Assembly (NCBI RefSeq): GCF_000204055.1
Contig: NW_006768817.1
Span: 294,997-358,996 of the forward strand
Length of the DNA stretch: 64,000 bases
Direction of reading: 5' to 3'
Source of the DNA: Melampsora larici-populina 98AG31
Taxonomy: Eukaryota > Basidiomycota > Pucciniomycetes > Pucciniales > Melampsoraceae
Position 1 is the stretch's first letter, and each line of letters begins with the position of its first letter. The translations under genes were made by a program, and so were the position numbers. Below the pieces are notes generated by a model. That model had not been told where the DNA came from. It did not search any database and saw nothing but the letters and a program-made list of their open reading frames with translations. Below, piece after piece: positions 11,633 to 23,363 of this stretch.

Positions 11633-14600
11633 CAGATTGTTTGTATCACCTCATCTTTTGGTTCACCTTTACCGCCATAATGTTTGATGAGCTTTTGTAG
11701 AAAAATCTTTGTTAAGTCAACCTTTCTCACACCTCACCTGTACCATCCCTTAAAACTCATTATGTCCAAACTTTTTACAATCACTTACTCTCCCTTTCAC
11801 TCCATTTTCAAAATACAAATTCATTTTTTTGTTGTTCTTTTGTAATAGTATAGATTGGTCCAAATTTTCTGTGATTTGTTTTGTTAATTCCTTTTATGCT
11901 GGTTACCTGCACATTTCCTTTATTTTTTCTACAGTATCATATCAGTTTTCATTGTCAATATTTTGTATAGTCTTTCAAAGACTTTTGGTTATATATTGTG
12001 CATTTACCTTTGGTCCTTTGTTGTATTGCGTCCTTGATCGGCCTCATAAAAAGCAGGTTCCTATTCCACTTTCAAAATGAATCCCACCACAATCAGCAAC
12101 CCTCACTATCAAATCATCACCTGTCAATCCTTTTTCCTACTGTAAAATAACCATTGTGTTTTCTTCATTGATTCTCCAATTGAACTGTCTCCATACCCTG
12201 TTAACTCCACCTTGCTAATTCTTCCCTTTCTTCTCACCAAGACTCCATCATTCATTATGATTGTATTGAAATAATCTCATTTGTATTAATATCTTTACAG
12301 TCCATCTACTTTGCCTTATTCTTGTGCATCAAAAATTTAGATGATTCTGATTGTTATGTCTTAATGTGGTAACATCTGCTGAAGCATAGACTTTGAATTT
12401 TCCATGTGCACAGAAATTGTGTGGAATAATGCTTCACACCTTGATTGTTTTCTTACACATATCTCTATCAGTTGTGTATAATCCTTAATATATAAGACAA
12501 CAAAACTAATCATGTTGAAGGTGGTTAATAGTTTGTATTTTTTGGCAATTGAGATTGGAGGTGATTCTGGTGTCTTGACATGGTAGTGCATACTAATGCA
12601 GTTGTTTAAACTTCAAGGAGAATGGAGGCATAAATTGCTTGAGTAGTGCTTTAAGAGCTTATCACTTTGTTTAGCATTGGACTTTGAATTAGGGACAGTC
12701 ATTGATAAATATGGGAAGCCAGGCCAATGAACTTCTCTTTAACAGTAGATACGATGACTTGCCCTGTACAATAGGGCACAATTGAAGACAAACATGACAG
12801 TAATGAAGCTAAAGATAACATTACCATGTAGTTGTGAGGAAGGTTTCTCGCCAGGAATGTATATAAATATACCTGCACATCTGACCTGTTTTAAAAATAG
12901 GATCATATTTCCCTCTATAAAAACACACTACTACAGTGTCATAATGCAATATAAATTTCACATTTAAATTTCAAGTTTTAACTTCACCTCAACTATTTTA
13001 CCTATAACAAACCAAGTCAAAAACTATTTAGAAAAATGTACACAAAGCAACAGAAAATCTATAGCTAGGAATGTGGGTTGATAAAACGGGTTATGCAACC
13101 ACTGTTCAAATATGTCTACAAGACTTGGTCTTTGCAAGCCTCATCATCGATTTTGCAGAATGTTAGTGATTGTCATTGTACTAATTAGTAAACATAATCT
13201 GATTAATCTATTTTCAAAAACTCAGGGTGACTCTTATCTGAGATATCAAAAGGGAACTATTTGATTATGCAAATTGAAGACAATCACAAGTTTCACATCA
13301 AGATCACATCACCTGAATATCAAACTGATAAAGATATTGGACCAAAATTATTCTTTAATGGGTCATCTTGAATGTTGTTCTTTAAAGGCATAGTATAAAA
13401 GGACATAAACTCAGCAACAACATTCTCATGAAGTCAAATCAGTGTTTTTTACTTGCAGATCTCTAAATCAGAGTATTATTGATTGAACCTTACCTCCTTT
13501 CTTTCTTATGGTAGGGCTTTCTTGCTCTCTCTACATGTTGTTTTTTCTGTTTTTGTGATTTGCAATTTTGGATGAAGGATAAGGTTTTTGTGTTGAACTT
13601 ATACTTTGAAGATTTAGACCTTTTGCAAAAGGGAATTTCTTCAGATTTAATCATTTTTTTGTATTCACCAAACCCATAGGGAACTCACGGAAGTGCCAAT
13701 TCACTTGGTTTTGCCTGAAGCCATTCTAGCATATCTTCCTGAGACTGTGCTCGACAATCATTCACCTCTGAAGTTGCTGCTGCTATGGGACAGACCACTC
13801 CAGCATCCTTGACTCACTTGCTTTAGGTGATGAGATTGAATGAGAAACCTGTGACATTCAGTTTATTAGCTTTGTAATAAAGCTAAAGCACCTGATTCAA
13901 GAGAAATAACAATCTGAGTAAACAAATATTCTAAAAACAATGAGTTTGAGTTCAATAAAGAGAGAGAAGTACAATGGTAAATGCAAAGAGCCTTTACAAG
14001 GATTCAAAATCATTGTGTCATTACTCAAGAGTGATGTAAGTAAAAGAGCACTATAAGCGCATAATATAAGAGCACGCTTTGAGGTTCCTTAATCTCAACT
14101 GATGATGACAGAGAAGAAAAAATTGGCTACGATGAGGAGAATGAGAATGTAAAAGTAACATGAGATCATATATGAAGGCGGATGAAGCAGAAGGGGCGGG
14201 ATACAAAATCAGTCAGTGAAAACAAAAGTGATCAGTGAAAACACACACAGACACCTCTCGCTGGAGTAATTGTGTCGATGTTGTAGCCCTAGCGGTGATC
14301 GAAAACGCAGCTGGATTTGATTCAATGGGTATTTGTAGTCTTATAACAAACATCAAAGATTGCTGAATTGAAATCTTAACCTTCATTCAGATTTGTCTTG
14401 CTCCTTCGAAATTTTGATGCGAATATCGAAAATGTGTCAGAACTGGATGTTTTGACGGGCGCTTTAAAATTTGGTCAACAGGACTCTCTGAACGGTTATT
14501 GTTTTGAAACCTTCATTGAGGTCTCATTGAAGGTGGTTGTATATGAGTTTTGACCACTCCAAAGTTTCTTGAGAAAGTTTCTCAGACTGGTTCATGTATT

Positions 14601-15442
14601 TGGAAATGAGAATGATTGATTAGACATTACAGTGCATAAAAGACAGTAAACATGACCTGTTCTGAATTGTGCCATTTTATCTTTTTGATGGCACATTTAG
14701 ACAAGTTCACTTCTCCTCTTTCTTTATTGTGACCTTATATTTTCATCAGATTTTACATTGCCTTTTCATAGCGTAAGATGAGATGATGGATCAGAACTTT
14801 ATTGATCTAGGAGCTTATGATTATTGATTCGGTAGTCCAAGATTGAAAAATAGGTGAACAAGAAAACTCCGTAAAACTGTATGGCAGGTGATCAATGCAG
14901 ATCATGAGAAGAGAAACAAAAAAGCTGATCACATTTGAAAATGGTGCGAGGTTTATGAGGCATGGGTTGATAAATTGATATCTTGATATGTAAGGGAAGA
15001 AGATGAAAATGATATCTGAATGATCATGAAGTCTTAGCATTAGTGAAAGTCAGCTCAGAACGAGCTTTTTGAAAAGACAAGTTAGCCAAAACAATTGGGA
15101 CACTTAGCGCAATGCAAAACATCAAGCAATTAATTATCTTGATCGATGCAATGCTTACTTTAAAGATTTAAGATTTGTTGAGCTTGAGCTTGAGGTGCTC
15201 ATGCAAAAAAGGGCAATATGTTATGACTCAATGAAGTCGGCAATAATCTTTAGTATAACATATTATCCTCCTTGATCATATGCCATGTTTCAAGATTGGA
15301 TAAACCTAGTGCTATCATTGGACGATGGACAGATCTCCAATAAAAGGTAACATGTGTAGAAAGACAATACAAATGAATCAGGAAATTACAACATTTGACA
15401 AAGATTAGTGGTTTCATTCGAACATGTACACAGATTTGCGTT
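11633..15442. other. AT-rich intergenic region, no gene seen
   Basis: Nearly 3.8 kb without a credible reading frame. Short frames (12361-12591, 12782-12967, 14807-15040) have no domain signal and simple composition. Likely old transposon-derived or spacer DNA. Confidence 0.5.
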
Positions 15443-17183
15443 TCAATCAATCTCCACATTGACCAAAAGTTTGATTTTGAAAGAATTCCAAATTTCTTTC
15501 ACGTCCATCTTAGCTGACTCTTTGTTATTTGAAAAGAATATTGAAGGACGAAAATCTAGAAGTGAGAGCTTGGGCCAAGTATATTTAGACAAATACCGCT
15601 TCATCGAGTTCCACTCATCATCATCTATAGGGCAACTATAATAAAAGGCTTCTATATTTTTACAGTTTTCAAACCTTAGGAGTAGGTCAAAGTTTCCACT
15701 GTGGATTATGGAGAGTTCTTTGAGAGCCGGGATATCAAACTGAACATTCACGTGTGGTTCGTCTGGGAAATGGCCAAGCATGATGTGAAGTTCGGTAAGG
15801 GATGGGGCAGAACCGCTGAGTAGTCCGTGCAATACGCGAGGTGACAATCCACTGCAAAAAACCACTGTGATATTCTCAAATCGCTGAGGCCAAGAGTTCA
15901 AGGTCCAAGTTCCATCCTCGCACGTCACATTGTCAAATCGTACTTTGCGAAGTTTCTGATGCTGGCCCAGGTTCCATCCCAAAGATTTTTCTATCGTTGG
16001 TTTCTGCCTAAACTTAAATCCACAGAGTTCCAAGGATACGAGAGATGGTAGTTGTCGAAGAAGGTCAAATACAAATTCGCTTGAGATACCGTCCTCAGAG
16101 TAATATTTCAGCTTTAAATGTTGCAGTTGAGGAATAAGACGGAATGGACCTTTTAAGCCCATTGTGATATGCGCAATCCAATCTGCATGATGGTACGCAA
16201 AGCTTGGAACAGTTACTGATACCGACGCTAGAGAAGGACACGATTTAAATAACTCTCCGACGTTCCCGAGTCCAATACCGTATTTTTCTCTGTACCCCAT
16301 GAAGCCTTGTGGATTGGGTACGACACCCGTATTATCACAGAGACTCCTTTCACTTTCAAACTGATGCATATCGCGAACAAGTCGGTCATCTTCTAATCGA
16401 AATTCCAGAGATCTCACTAGGTGCCCATGCCTCAACAGTATATCCTCTGTCCAAAGTGATATCGGAGCGGGAAGGGCGCTTGGAAATTGGATTTTCTGAT
16501 GTGTTCATCGGATAAAATCAAGAATGCATCGTTTCAATTTCAATGTACCTAGATCCAAACTGGAGATCATCAAAAAAAGATCATACCTCCCACAGCTTAG
16601 GAAGACAAAGTCGGTGAAACCTTCGATTGACAACCGCCAAGTTTTGAAAGGTATTAAGGATTGGTGGACCACAGTGATCCAGATATGCTACATATGCGGA
16701 ACCTGTGGCCGGGGCCTGAATCATTCGCTCCAGTCTTCTTTTCTCGATACAGTCATTCTCTTCAGAAGATGCCTGGTACACTAGATTGACTATGTTGTCC
16801 AAAATCTCTTCAGGAAAATCGGCACGAGTCAAAGGATATGATTGGCATCGGGCTAACAAGACTTGAAAGGCGTCTCCAGCAGACCCATCAATGTTCAAGT
16901 CCTGTTGGAGCTCTTCGTCAATCGACCAGAATATTAGGTTGAGAACTGCTCGGTTTAACTTTGGATCGTACTTGTGTAACTCGTGTAGGAGGTAGTCAGA
17001 TGACCCAGTCAGATTGTGTATCATGAACTTTAACTGTCTTTCCCATACACTGAAGTTGGCGCCAGTCTTCTTCAACTGGGTGATATGTTTTGCAATACTA
17101 GGAAGTTTGCATAAAAATTCAGAGCTATAAGCCTCGGTGGCGATTCCAGGTTTGCGATGCTCGGACAAAGATTGTGCGTCCAT
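15443..17183 (-). CDS. Gag-like/F-box-like/LRR protein (549 aa)
   Basis: Two exons, 17183-16587 and 16495-15443. The 91-nt intron (GTATGA donor, ATCAG acceptor) is placed by comparison with the divergent paralogue next door, and exon 2 then opens in frame. Residues about 35-115 (TGANFSVWERQL, FWSIDEELQQDL, GSAGDAFQVL) resemble the Gag N-terminal UBN2/DUF4219-like region of Copia retrotransposons. Next comes a split F-box-like motif: FPEEILDNIVNLV at about 123-135 and NLAVVNRRFHRLCLPKLWE at about 181-199, with a roughly 40-residue insert. Exon 2 has irregular leucine-rich repeats (for example LPSLVSLELCGF, LPQLQHLKLKY) as in F-box/LRR substrate adaptors of SCF ubiquitin ligases. If it acts that way, the LRR part would bind targets and the F-box would bind Skp1. 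The reading frame is intact. The domain order is seen in the sequence, but calling the N-terminus Gag-derived is inference. Confidence 0.8.
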
Positions 17184-17616
17184 AACGAGTATCTTCGATA
17201 TTCAATCTTCAGTAATTGTACGACGAAGATGAGCTATGATCGACCACGAGAATGAGAAAGATTGAACCGAATGTGTAAGATCGTTAAATGCACTTCAGAA
17301 GGTAGCACCAGCTCTTACACCAGGAAATTGGAAACGGCTTGAGCTCTGTTGACAAAACCTAAACTTCGCTGCTGAAATCCCTGCCCACGTCGGGACAAGT
17401 CTTCGTCAAACTTATTATGAGGACCGGGACTGACAAGCAAGTCAGAAGCCCGACGTCGATTTCCTTCAGGTGATCCTTCAGAGGATCAAGAGCAGTCAAG
17501 AGCCTCGGAAGAGGCCTTGCTGCTTGAAGCTTCTGATTCGACTTACACATTTCATTTTCGTGTTCTATTTCAAAACTCATCTCCATTCCACGATATTCGA
17601 AGATTGAACAGTCAAT
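17184..17616. promoter_or_regulatory. Shared 433-bp divergent promoter region
   Basis: The two Gag-like/F-box/LRR paralogues start head to head at 17183 (minus) and 17617 (plus). Both promoters must lie in or overlap this stretch, so they may be co-regulated. I see no specific operator. An antisense open frame at 17359-17706 has no support as a gene. Confidence 0.6.
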
Positions 17617-19362
17617 ATGAGCGTCATCAATCAAGCTATGTTCAACCATCATCAACCTGAGATCGCAATCGAGACTGGTAGCTATGAGCTCATATGCCAA
17701 CTTCAAGATCTTGCAAAGCGTATCCCCCAGTTAAAGAATACTGGCGACAACTTCAGTTTATGGGAGAGACAACTGAACGTTATGCTACGAAATCTAACTG
17801 GGACATCCAACTACTTTCAACAAGACTCGCACAAACACGATCCAAAGTTGAATCCAGCAGTTTTTAGTCTTATCTTCTGGTCAATTGACGAAGAACTCCA
17901 AAAGGACTTTCTCCTTCATGGGTCTGCTGGAGACGCCTTTCAATTCTTGGCAAATCGATTCCAATCAAGTTCTGCAGCTCAGTGTATCATTAATCGTGCA
18001 GATTTTCCAGAAGAAATCCTGGACAACATTGTCGACATGATTTACCACCAGTCTTTCGAAGAGCATACATCTATCACGAAAAGAAAGATGGAGCGCCAAG
18101 CCCGAACCCCATTCATACAAGGTCAGACAACTAAAGTATACCTGGGTCACGAAGGCCCGCCAATTCTCAATACCTTTCAAAACCTGGCAGTAGTCAATCG
18201 GAAATTTCACAGGCTTTGTCTTCCTGAATTATGGCAGGTATAATCGTTTTCTTTGCATGAATTCCGCTTTGATCTACATCAAAAGATGAGTGCGCTCATC
18301 CAAGTTTATCAACCATATCAGCATATCACATTCCCCACTTCGATGCCTGCCCCTATGGCACTTTGGACGGACGATATCCTTTTAAAACACGCCACCTGGG
18401 TCAAATCTGCCGAATTTGAATTGGAAGATAAGATCTACTACCAGGGTATTCATCAGTCATCAGAGAGTAAAAGGAGTCTCTATGATAATACATCACTCAT
18501 CATTGGCGAAGATATCAGATGCGGAATTGGACCTTTGAACATTGGGAAGATCTTCAAAGTCTGCCCATCGATAGAGTCGGTCACACTGTATCTTCCAGAT
18601 ACAGAAGGTGCACACGAATCCGAATGGTTTTCTGGTCTTACTGTCCGCTTAAAAACCCCATTTCAACTTCTTCCGCAACTCCAACATTTAACAATATCGG
18701 ACAACGGAACCAGAGATCTTCCGGGCGAATTTATAATTGATATCATCAAACAGTTACCATCTCTCATTTCATTGGATCTCTTCTGCTTTAAATTTGTTCA
18801 AAAGCAATCTGAAGAAGAATCCTTGGGATGGAATCTGGTCCAGCTTCAAAAGCTGCGCGAACTAAGTCTTTACTACATCACATGCGAGGATCAGACATGG
18901 AGCCTGACGTCTTGGGCTGAATGACTGACAAGCGTCGATCTTCGCTATTGTTTTGGAATGTCACTTGGCATGGCCCATGAATTGCTCAGTGGTAACACCC
19001 CCTTTCTTAATCAACTTTGGATCGCGATGGATGAAATTAAAGATACATCGGATTTGAAAGTTCGGTTCGATCTCCCGGCTCTGAAAACTCTCCACGTAGG
19101 AATTCATAGATTTCACGATTTACTTGAAAACTTTGAAAACTGTAAAAGTGTAGAAGTCCTTGAATATCATGGTGTCATAGAAGATGATGCATGGGACTCG
19201 CTGCAAAGTCACTTATCTCGACGTACTTGGCCTAAGCTCTTGGTCTTGGATGTCCGTAACTTGCACGTTGATGTAGGGGAAGCACGGGTCCGGCTAACTA
19301 GAGAGAAGATGGAAGAGATACTGAAAACGTTTGACATCAAAGTGAAGCTAATAAAGGATTGA
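17617..19362 (+). pseudogene. Divergent paralogue of the Gag-like/F-box/LRR gene with one nonsense codon
   Basis: Exon 1 is 17617-18237, the intron 18238-18321 (84 nt, GTATAA donor, acceptor CATATCAG aligning with the paralogue) and exon 2 18322-19362. The same architecture is visible: NFSLWERQL and FWSIDEELQKDF Gag-like segments, a split F-box (FPEEILDNIVDMI, then NLAVVNRKFHRLCLPELWQ) and LRRs. At 18922-18924 an in-frame TGA replaces the position where the intact paralogue has Arg (SWPQRFEN against SWAE-stop-LTS). This is what a single CGA to TGA change would give. After it the same frame runs on, well conserved, for another 146 codons to the normal end. So it is either a very young pseudogene, a truncated protein of 407 residues, or a read-through case. 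Everything else about the gene looks functional. Confidence 0.82.
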
Positions 19363-22300
19363 AACAAATATAGCTAAATGGCTGGAACCATAAATCTTTT
19401 ACAAAGAAGGTGATGGGATGTGATCACACAATCTTTTGCTTTTGACAAAAATCCATCTCTTGTTTGAGGTACTCCTCTTGTCTGACAACTTTTCTTTGTT
19501 GATTTAATGGCATACTTTATATGATCAAGGAAGATACTTGGTTGTAGCATCATCCATGACTTCTTGTAATAAATTTCATTCTTTGCACATGGTAGCCAAG
19601 CACTTTATGCTCAACAACTAGAACACAGCAATTAAGTCATCAGAATGTTCAGAACTCATAAATATCTTTGCATATTTTTCCATTCTACAATACATAGTTC
19701 CCTGTTGCTTGAACTGACATGAATATTGAGACAATCTGATCAGATCGGATTGTCATAAATATTGAATTCTCTGGAAGAATTGGATAGTGTATGTATTGCC
19801 TTTCTTTACCAACCCATAATATTAAATATCAACCTCATCAATTGTGATTTTTCAAGACAATCAGTCTCGTTCCTTTTTTCTTCTCTTCATCAATTGCCTG
19901 ACTAGTTTGGATTCACACTATTCCAAAATCCGTGAAGCTACGTATAAGGAAGGCCCCTGATGGGTATCTGGACGTAATTGATCCAATGATCACACATCTC
20001 ATAACATCAAAAAACCCGGCTTTTAGCGGTGTCATTCATATAGAAGCAATTGTTTTTCAAATCAGGTCTTCAACTTTTACCTGCTGGTATTTGATACCGT
20101 TTACTCAAGTATTTATTCAGTTCCATCATATTGCCATTGTTTAACAGGATAATCAAACAAATGTAATACTTTTGGAACAACACCTAAAGTCATTGAAGTC
20201 TTGATTCAATATCAAACCCTTGAAAAAACCAAGTGATGATCCAATTAGTTGAATACTGAATGTGTATTTGGGCTTTCAGTCAAATTAAATCAAGAAGAAA
20301 TGTGGTGGGGGAAGTAGCGGATGAAGGAGAAGAAGTTGGATTGGTCTATCAAGCATGAAAACAAAGGGCATATATTGACTCTCAAGTCACACCCTTTGCT
20401 CAATACTTGACCTGGTCGCAACAACGGGCTTGGATGGAAGCCGTCACCTAGGAAGTCGCTTATCAAAACAGATTGACGGCTTACGACCTCAGGACACACT
20501 CGGAAATCTTCACGCTCTATGGCACACAGTCCCCACAAATCTTCGTGTCCTGGAACAGAGGAAAATTTTGCAGAGGGAGTCAAAAAGATTGTCTAATATT
20601 GATTTAGCTGCTGAATTATCTGAACAGAATTTTGGCTTGGAGAAAAATCTTTCCAGGAATTTGCAAAAACTTGTAGGAGGGTGGAATGAAAGTGATGATT
20701 TATATATCTAGACTTGATTGAAGTTTGTCTTTATCCTTCCATCTTCTTTTGCTATCTTCTTGAAGCCTTTTCAATTAATTTCGTGAAATGGTTTTGTTTT
20801 TGATATTGAATTTGAGGGAGAGGGTCTGGATTGCAATAGTGTGAGTTTTTCAGAACTCATTTATTGGGTGCTTTGGAGATATGTGTCAGAAAATCACCTG
20901 AACCAGCATTGACATGCAACTCTTATCTTGGTTCTATCAAAGACTAGAGCTTGCACGGGCAAGCCTGCCAGAGGCCTTAAGGGTCACACTTATCCACAAG
21001 AGCTTCAATTTTAGTACTCAGCAAGACAATAGGGTTCACATATTTTTAGCACAACTAAAGGTCATGTGCTCCATCTTGTTTGCTCCCAAGGGCTCCAATT
21101 ATTCCAAATTGGGTAAGCAATTCAACATGAACTCAATGAATTCATGTATACAAAGGACAAAGAGCACCTGTTGAATCACTGATGTTTGCCCAATCCACAT
21201 GCCTACACAGCTTCAATACCTACATGCTTTTATGTGACACGGCTTCTATCCTTCTGTCCTAACTTATGCAAATGGAAAAATTATACTGGATATTGATCTC
21301 TGAGTTCTGGATTGTACCACCCTGATACTTTGGTAGCGGTTCCGGGGAAGATCCTAGTGGTTGACAAATCAGTATCCTTCCATTTTCAAACCTGGATGGA
21401 GATACTTACCAGTGTCAAACCTCACAATGGCCTTCACCATTGTGTAGTCATTGATGTGGTATTTGTCAAAGTAAATGCATGTCCACTCAACCTGACCAAC
21501 ACTTTCTAAATTGAACTGCTCAACTTCACGCATTGGATTGTAGTGCATCAAGATCAAAATATGGTAGCTCCTAGTAGTGCTCACAAATTACCAGCACAAT
21601 TGGCACAATTGATGGCCACATGCTCCATCTGTTCACAAAAGTCTAAACAAATCCATTTATTCCAAATGCCTCCATTTTTACCAAGGCACATATTTGCAAC
21701 TGAGTTGTCCGATCAAGGTATCAATTCACGTTGGTCAATGTATTACCAAATTGTAAGTTCTACAAGTGAAATCCTATGGATGCATAGGAAGGATGACATT
21801 AATTCCATTTCACGTTGTACTGTACTAGGCGTGCTATTAATTAACTAAGCGTAAGAACTATAATCCATCTCAGTGTGCCTTGCACCACGTCAACAGAGTG
21901 AAAAGCCCAATCCAGATAATTGTGGACATGAATAGTAATTTGACATGGTGTCAATGATGTATGGTCACATGACAAAATAATCAACTTTACATGATTAGGA
22001 AGATTATGAGACAGATTCAGCAAATTAAGTAGAGCCCCTCCAAATGCAGACATTGAAATTTTGGCTTGATAATGAGATGGCACCAAAAATGAGATATTGC
22101 AAAGAGGAAAACAAATTTGAGGCTTTATAAATAAGTGTTCCAATGCTTAAAACAAGAATTGGAATATTTCAAAACCATGATTCATGGACCAAGAGGTAAA
22201 AACAATTAAGGTGGCCAATTGCTGATGGAGCAAAAAGCTTTACATAGTCAAAGAAAGGGGAGAGGGACAGAAAAGACATAATAAAATGTAGACATGGTAC

Positions 22301-22895
22301 CATTGGAATGATAAGTTAGAATATATGTGGATGTACATGAAATCCAGTTGGGACAAATACAGCTTTTGATGGATTTCAACCAGATAAAGAAACAACAATA
22401 ATAGAGGGCAGTGGAAAGAGCCGTAATCACAGCGGGAAAAATAGGCGCTCACATTGATGTGAGCAGAGGGAACTTTCCTGATATCTCCAAATTTTGCTCA
22501 GATTCTTTCAATTCACCATTTTGGTTGCGCTAAGGTGCTCAGCCTGTCATACTTAGGTATTGCTTGAGTTTCCCAAAGCATGCTCATCTTCATCTTGGAT
22601 GAGCATCTTGTAAGCATGGATGAGTTCTTAGGACTCATCTGGTGTATAATCAGAATCACCTGCACAACCTCATTCCAATGCTAGTAAGAATAGGTACATT
22701 GACCATATATTCCCCTATTCAGTGCATTGAGCATCTCATGACTTGTATTCAGCGCATCTAAGAAGCTCATGTCTTATAGCGCATCAAGTAGCCTACACCA
22801 TCTTAATTGACAGATTTCTGGTGCACATGGCAGCCTATGGGTCTTTCCCCAGATAACTATAAACTCTAGAAAAGAAAAGGATCAAAAAAGAAAAA
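19363..22895. other. Intergenic region with possible relic frames
   Basis: No gene I can support. A 93-codon plus-strand frame at 20430-20711 has fair composition (leucine- and glutamate-rich, helical) but no domain and no clear start context. 20900-22450 looks like degraded repeat DNA: similar words such as ATGTGCTCCATCTTG and ATGCTCCATCTGTTC recur at about 21065 and 21620. Confidence 0.4.
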
Positions 22896-23363
22896 CTAAC
22901 ACACACCATTGATTGGGACCCCATGATCACCAACCGCTTGTTGAGCTTCTACACAGCAAGTTTCCTCTAGCCTAAATCTTTCTTCTTCCCTTCTCTTCTC
23001 TGGCTTCTCCAAGTCCAAGTCCCTCTTTTTGAGTTCTAAAGGTTTAATGTCTGCTGAGTCTGACTCTGTATCCTCTTCATTACTTCCTTCATATTCCTCT
23101 TCTTCACCTCCTCCCACCTCAGTCTGCCCAGGAATGCCTGAATTCTTCACTTCATTCGGACCTCCCGCCTGATTCTGGAGATCTTGTCCTTCACCAAGAT
23201 TTTGAGTCTGATATCCATATTGAGTTTGATCATCATCAACATTTGACTTCGGCATTCTGGATCTTGCTCTTTGAGATCTTCTTTCCGCCTGTTCTTTCTC
23301 TTTAGCTAACTTAGCAAGTTTGTTTTTATTTGCCAATAATAATTCTTTTTGACTCCTATTCAT
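22896..23363 (-). CDS. Charged coiled-coil hypothetical protein (155 aa)
   Basis: Single open frame from ATG at 23363. The N-terminus (residues 1-40) is Lys/Glu-rich and should form a helix or coiled coil (KLAKLAKEKEQAERRSQRAR). The middle is Gln/Gly-rich, then acidic (GGGEEEEYEGSNEEDTESD) and then charged again. I do not recognise a family; such low-complexity starts occur in lineage-specific repetitive genes of rust genomes. The last codons run into a possible donor (ATCAATG|GTGTGT) at about 22904, so the true protein may continue past an intron, but the nearest acceptor would give an intron of only about 41 nt, so I keep the unspliced end. Composition is too biased to be sure it is expressed. 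Confidence 0.4.
   Translation of the reverse strand: MNRSQKELLLANKNKLAKLAKEKEQAERRSQRARSRMPKSNVDDDQTQYGYQTQNLGEGQDLQNQAGGPNEVKNSGIPGQTEVGGGEEEEYEGSNEEDTESDSADIKPLELKKRDLDLEKPEKRREEERFRLEETCCVEAQQAVGDHGVPINGVC

Noticed and set aside
17359..17706. 115-codon minus-strand frame
   Set aside because: Overlaps the promoter and first exon of the plus-strand F-box/LRR gene in antisense.
20430..20711. 93-codon plus-strand frame
   Set aside because: Helical composition but no domain, no convincing start and no splice partners.
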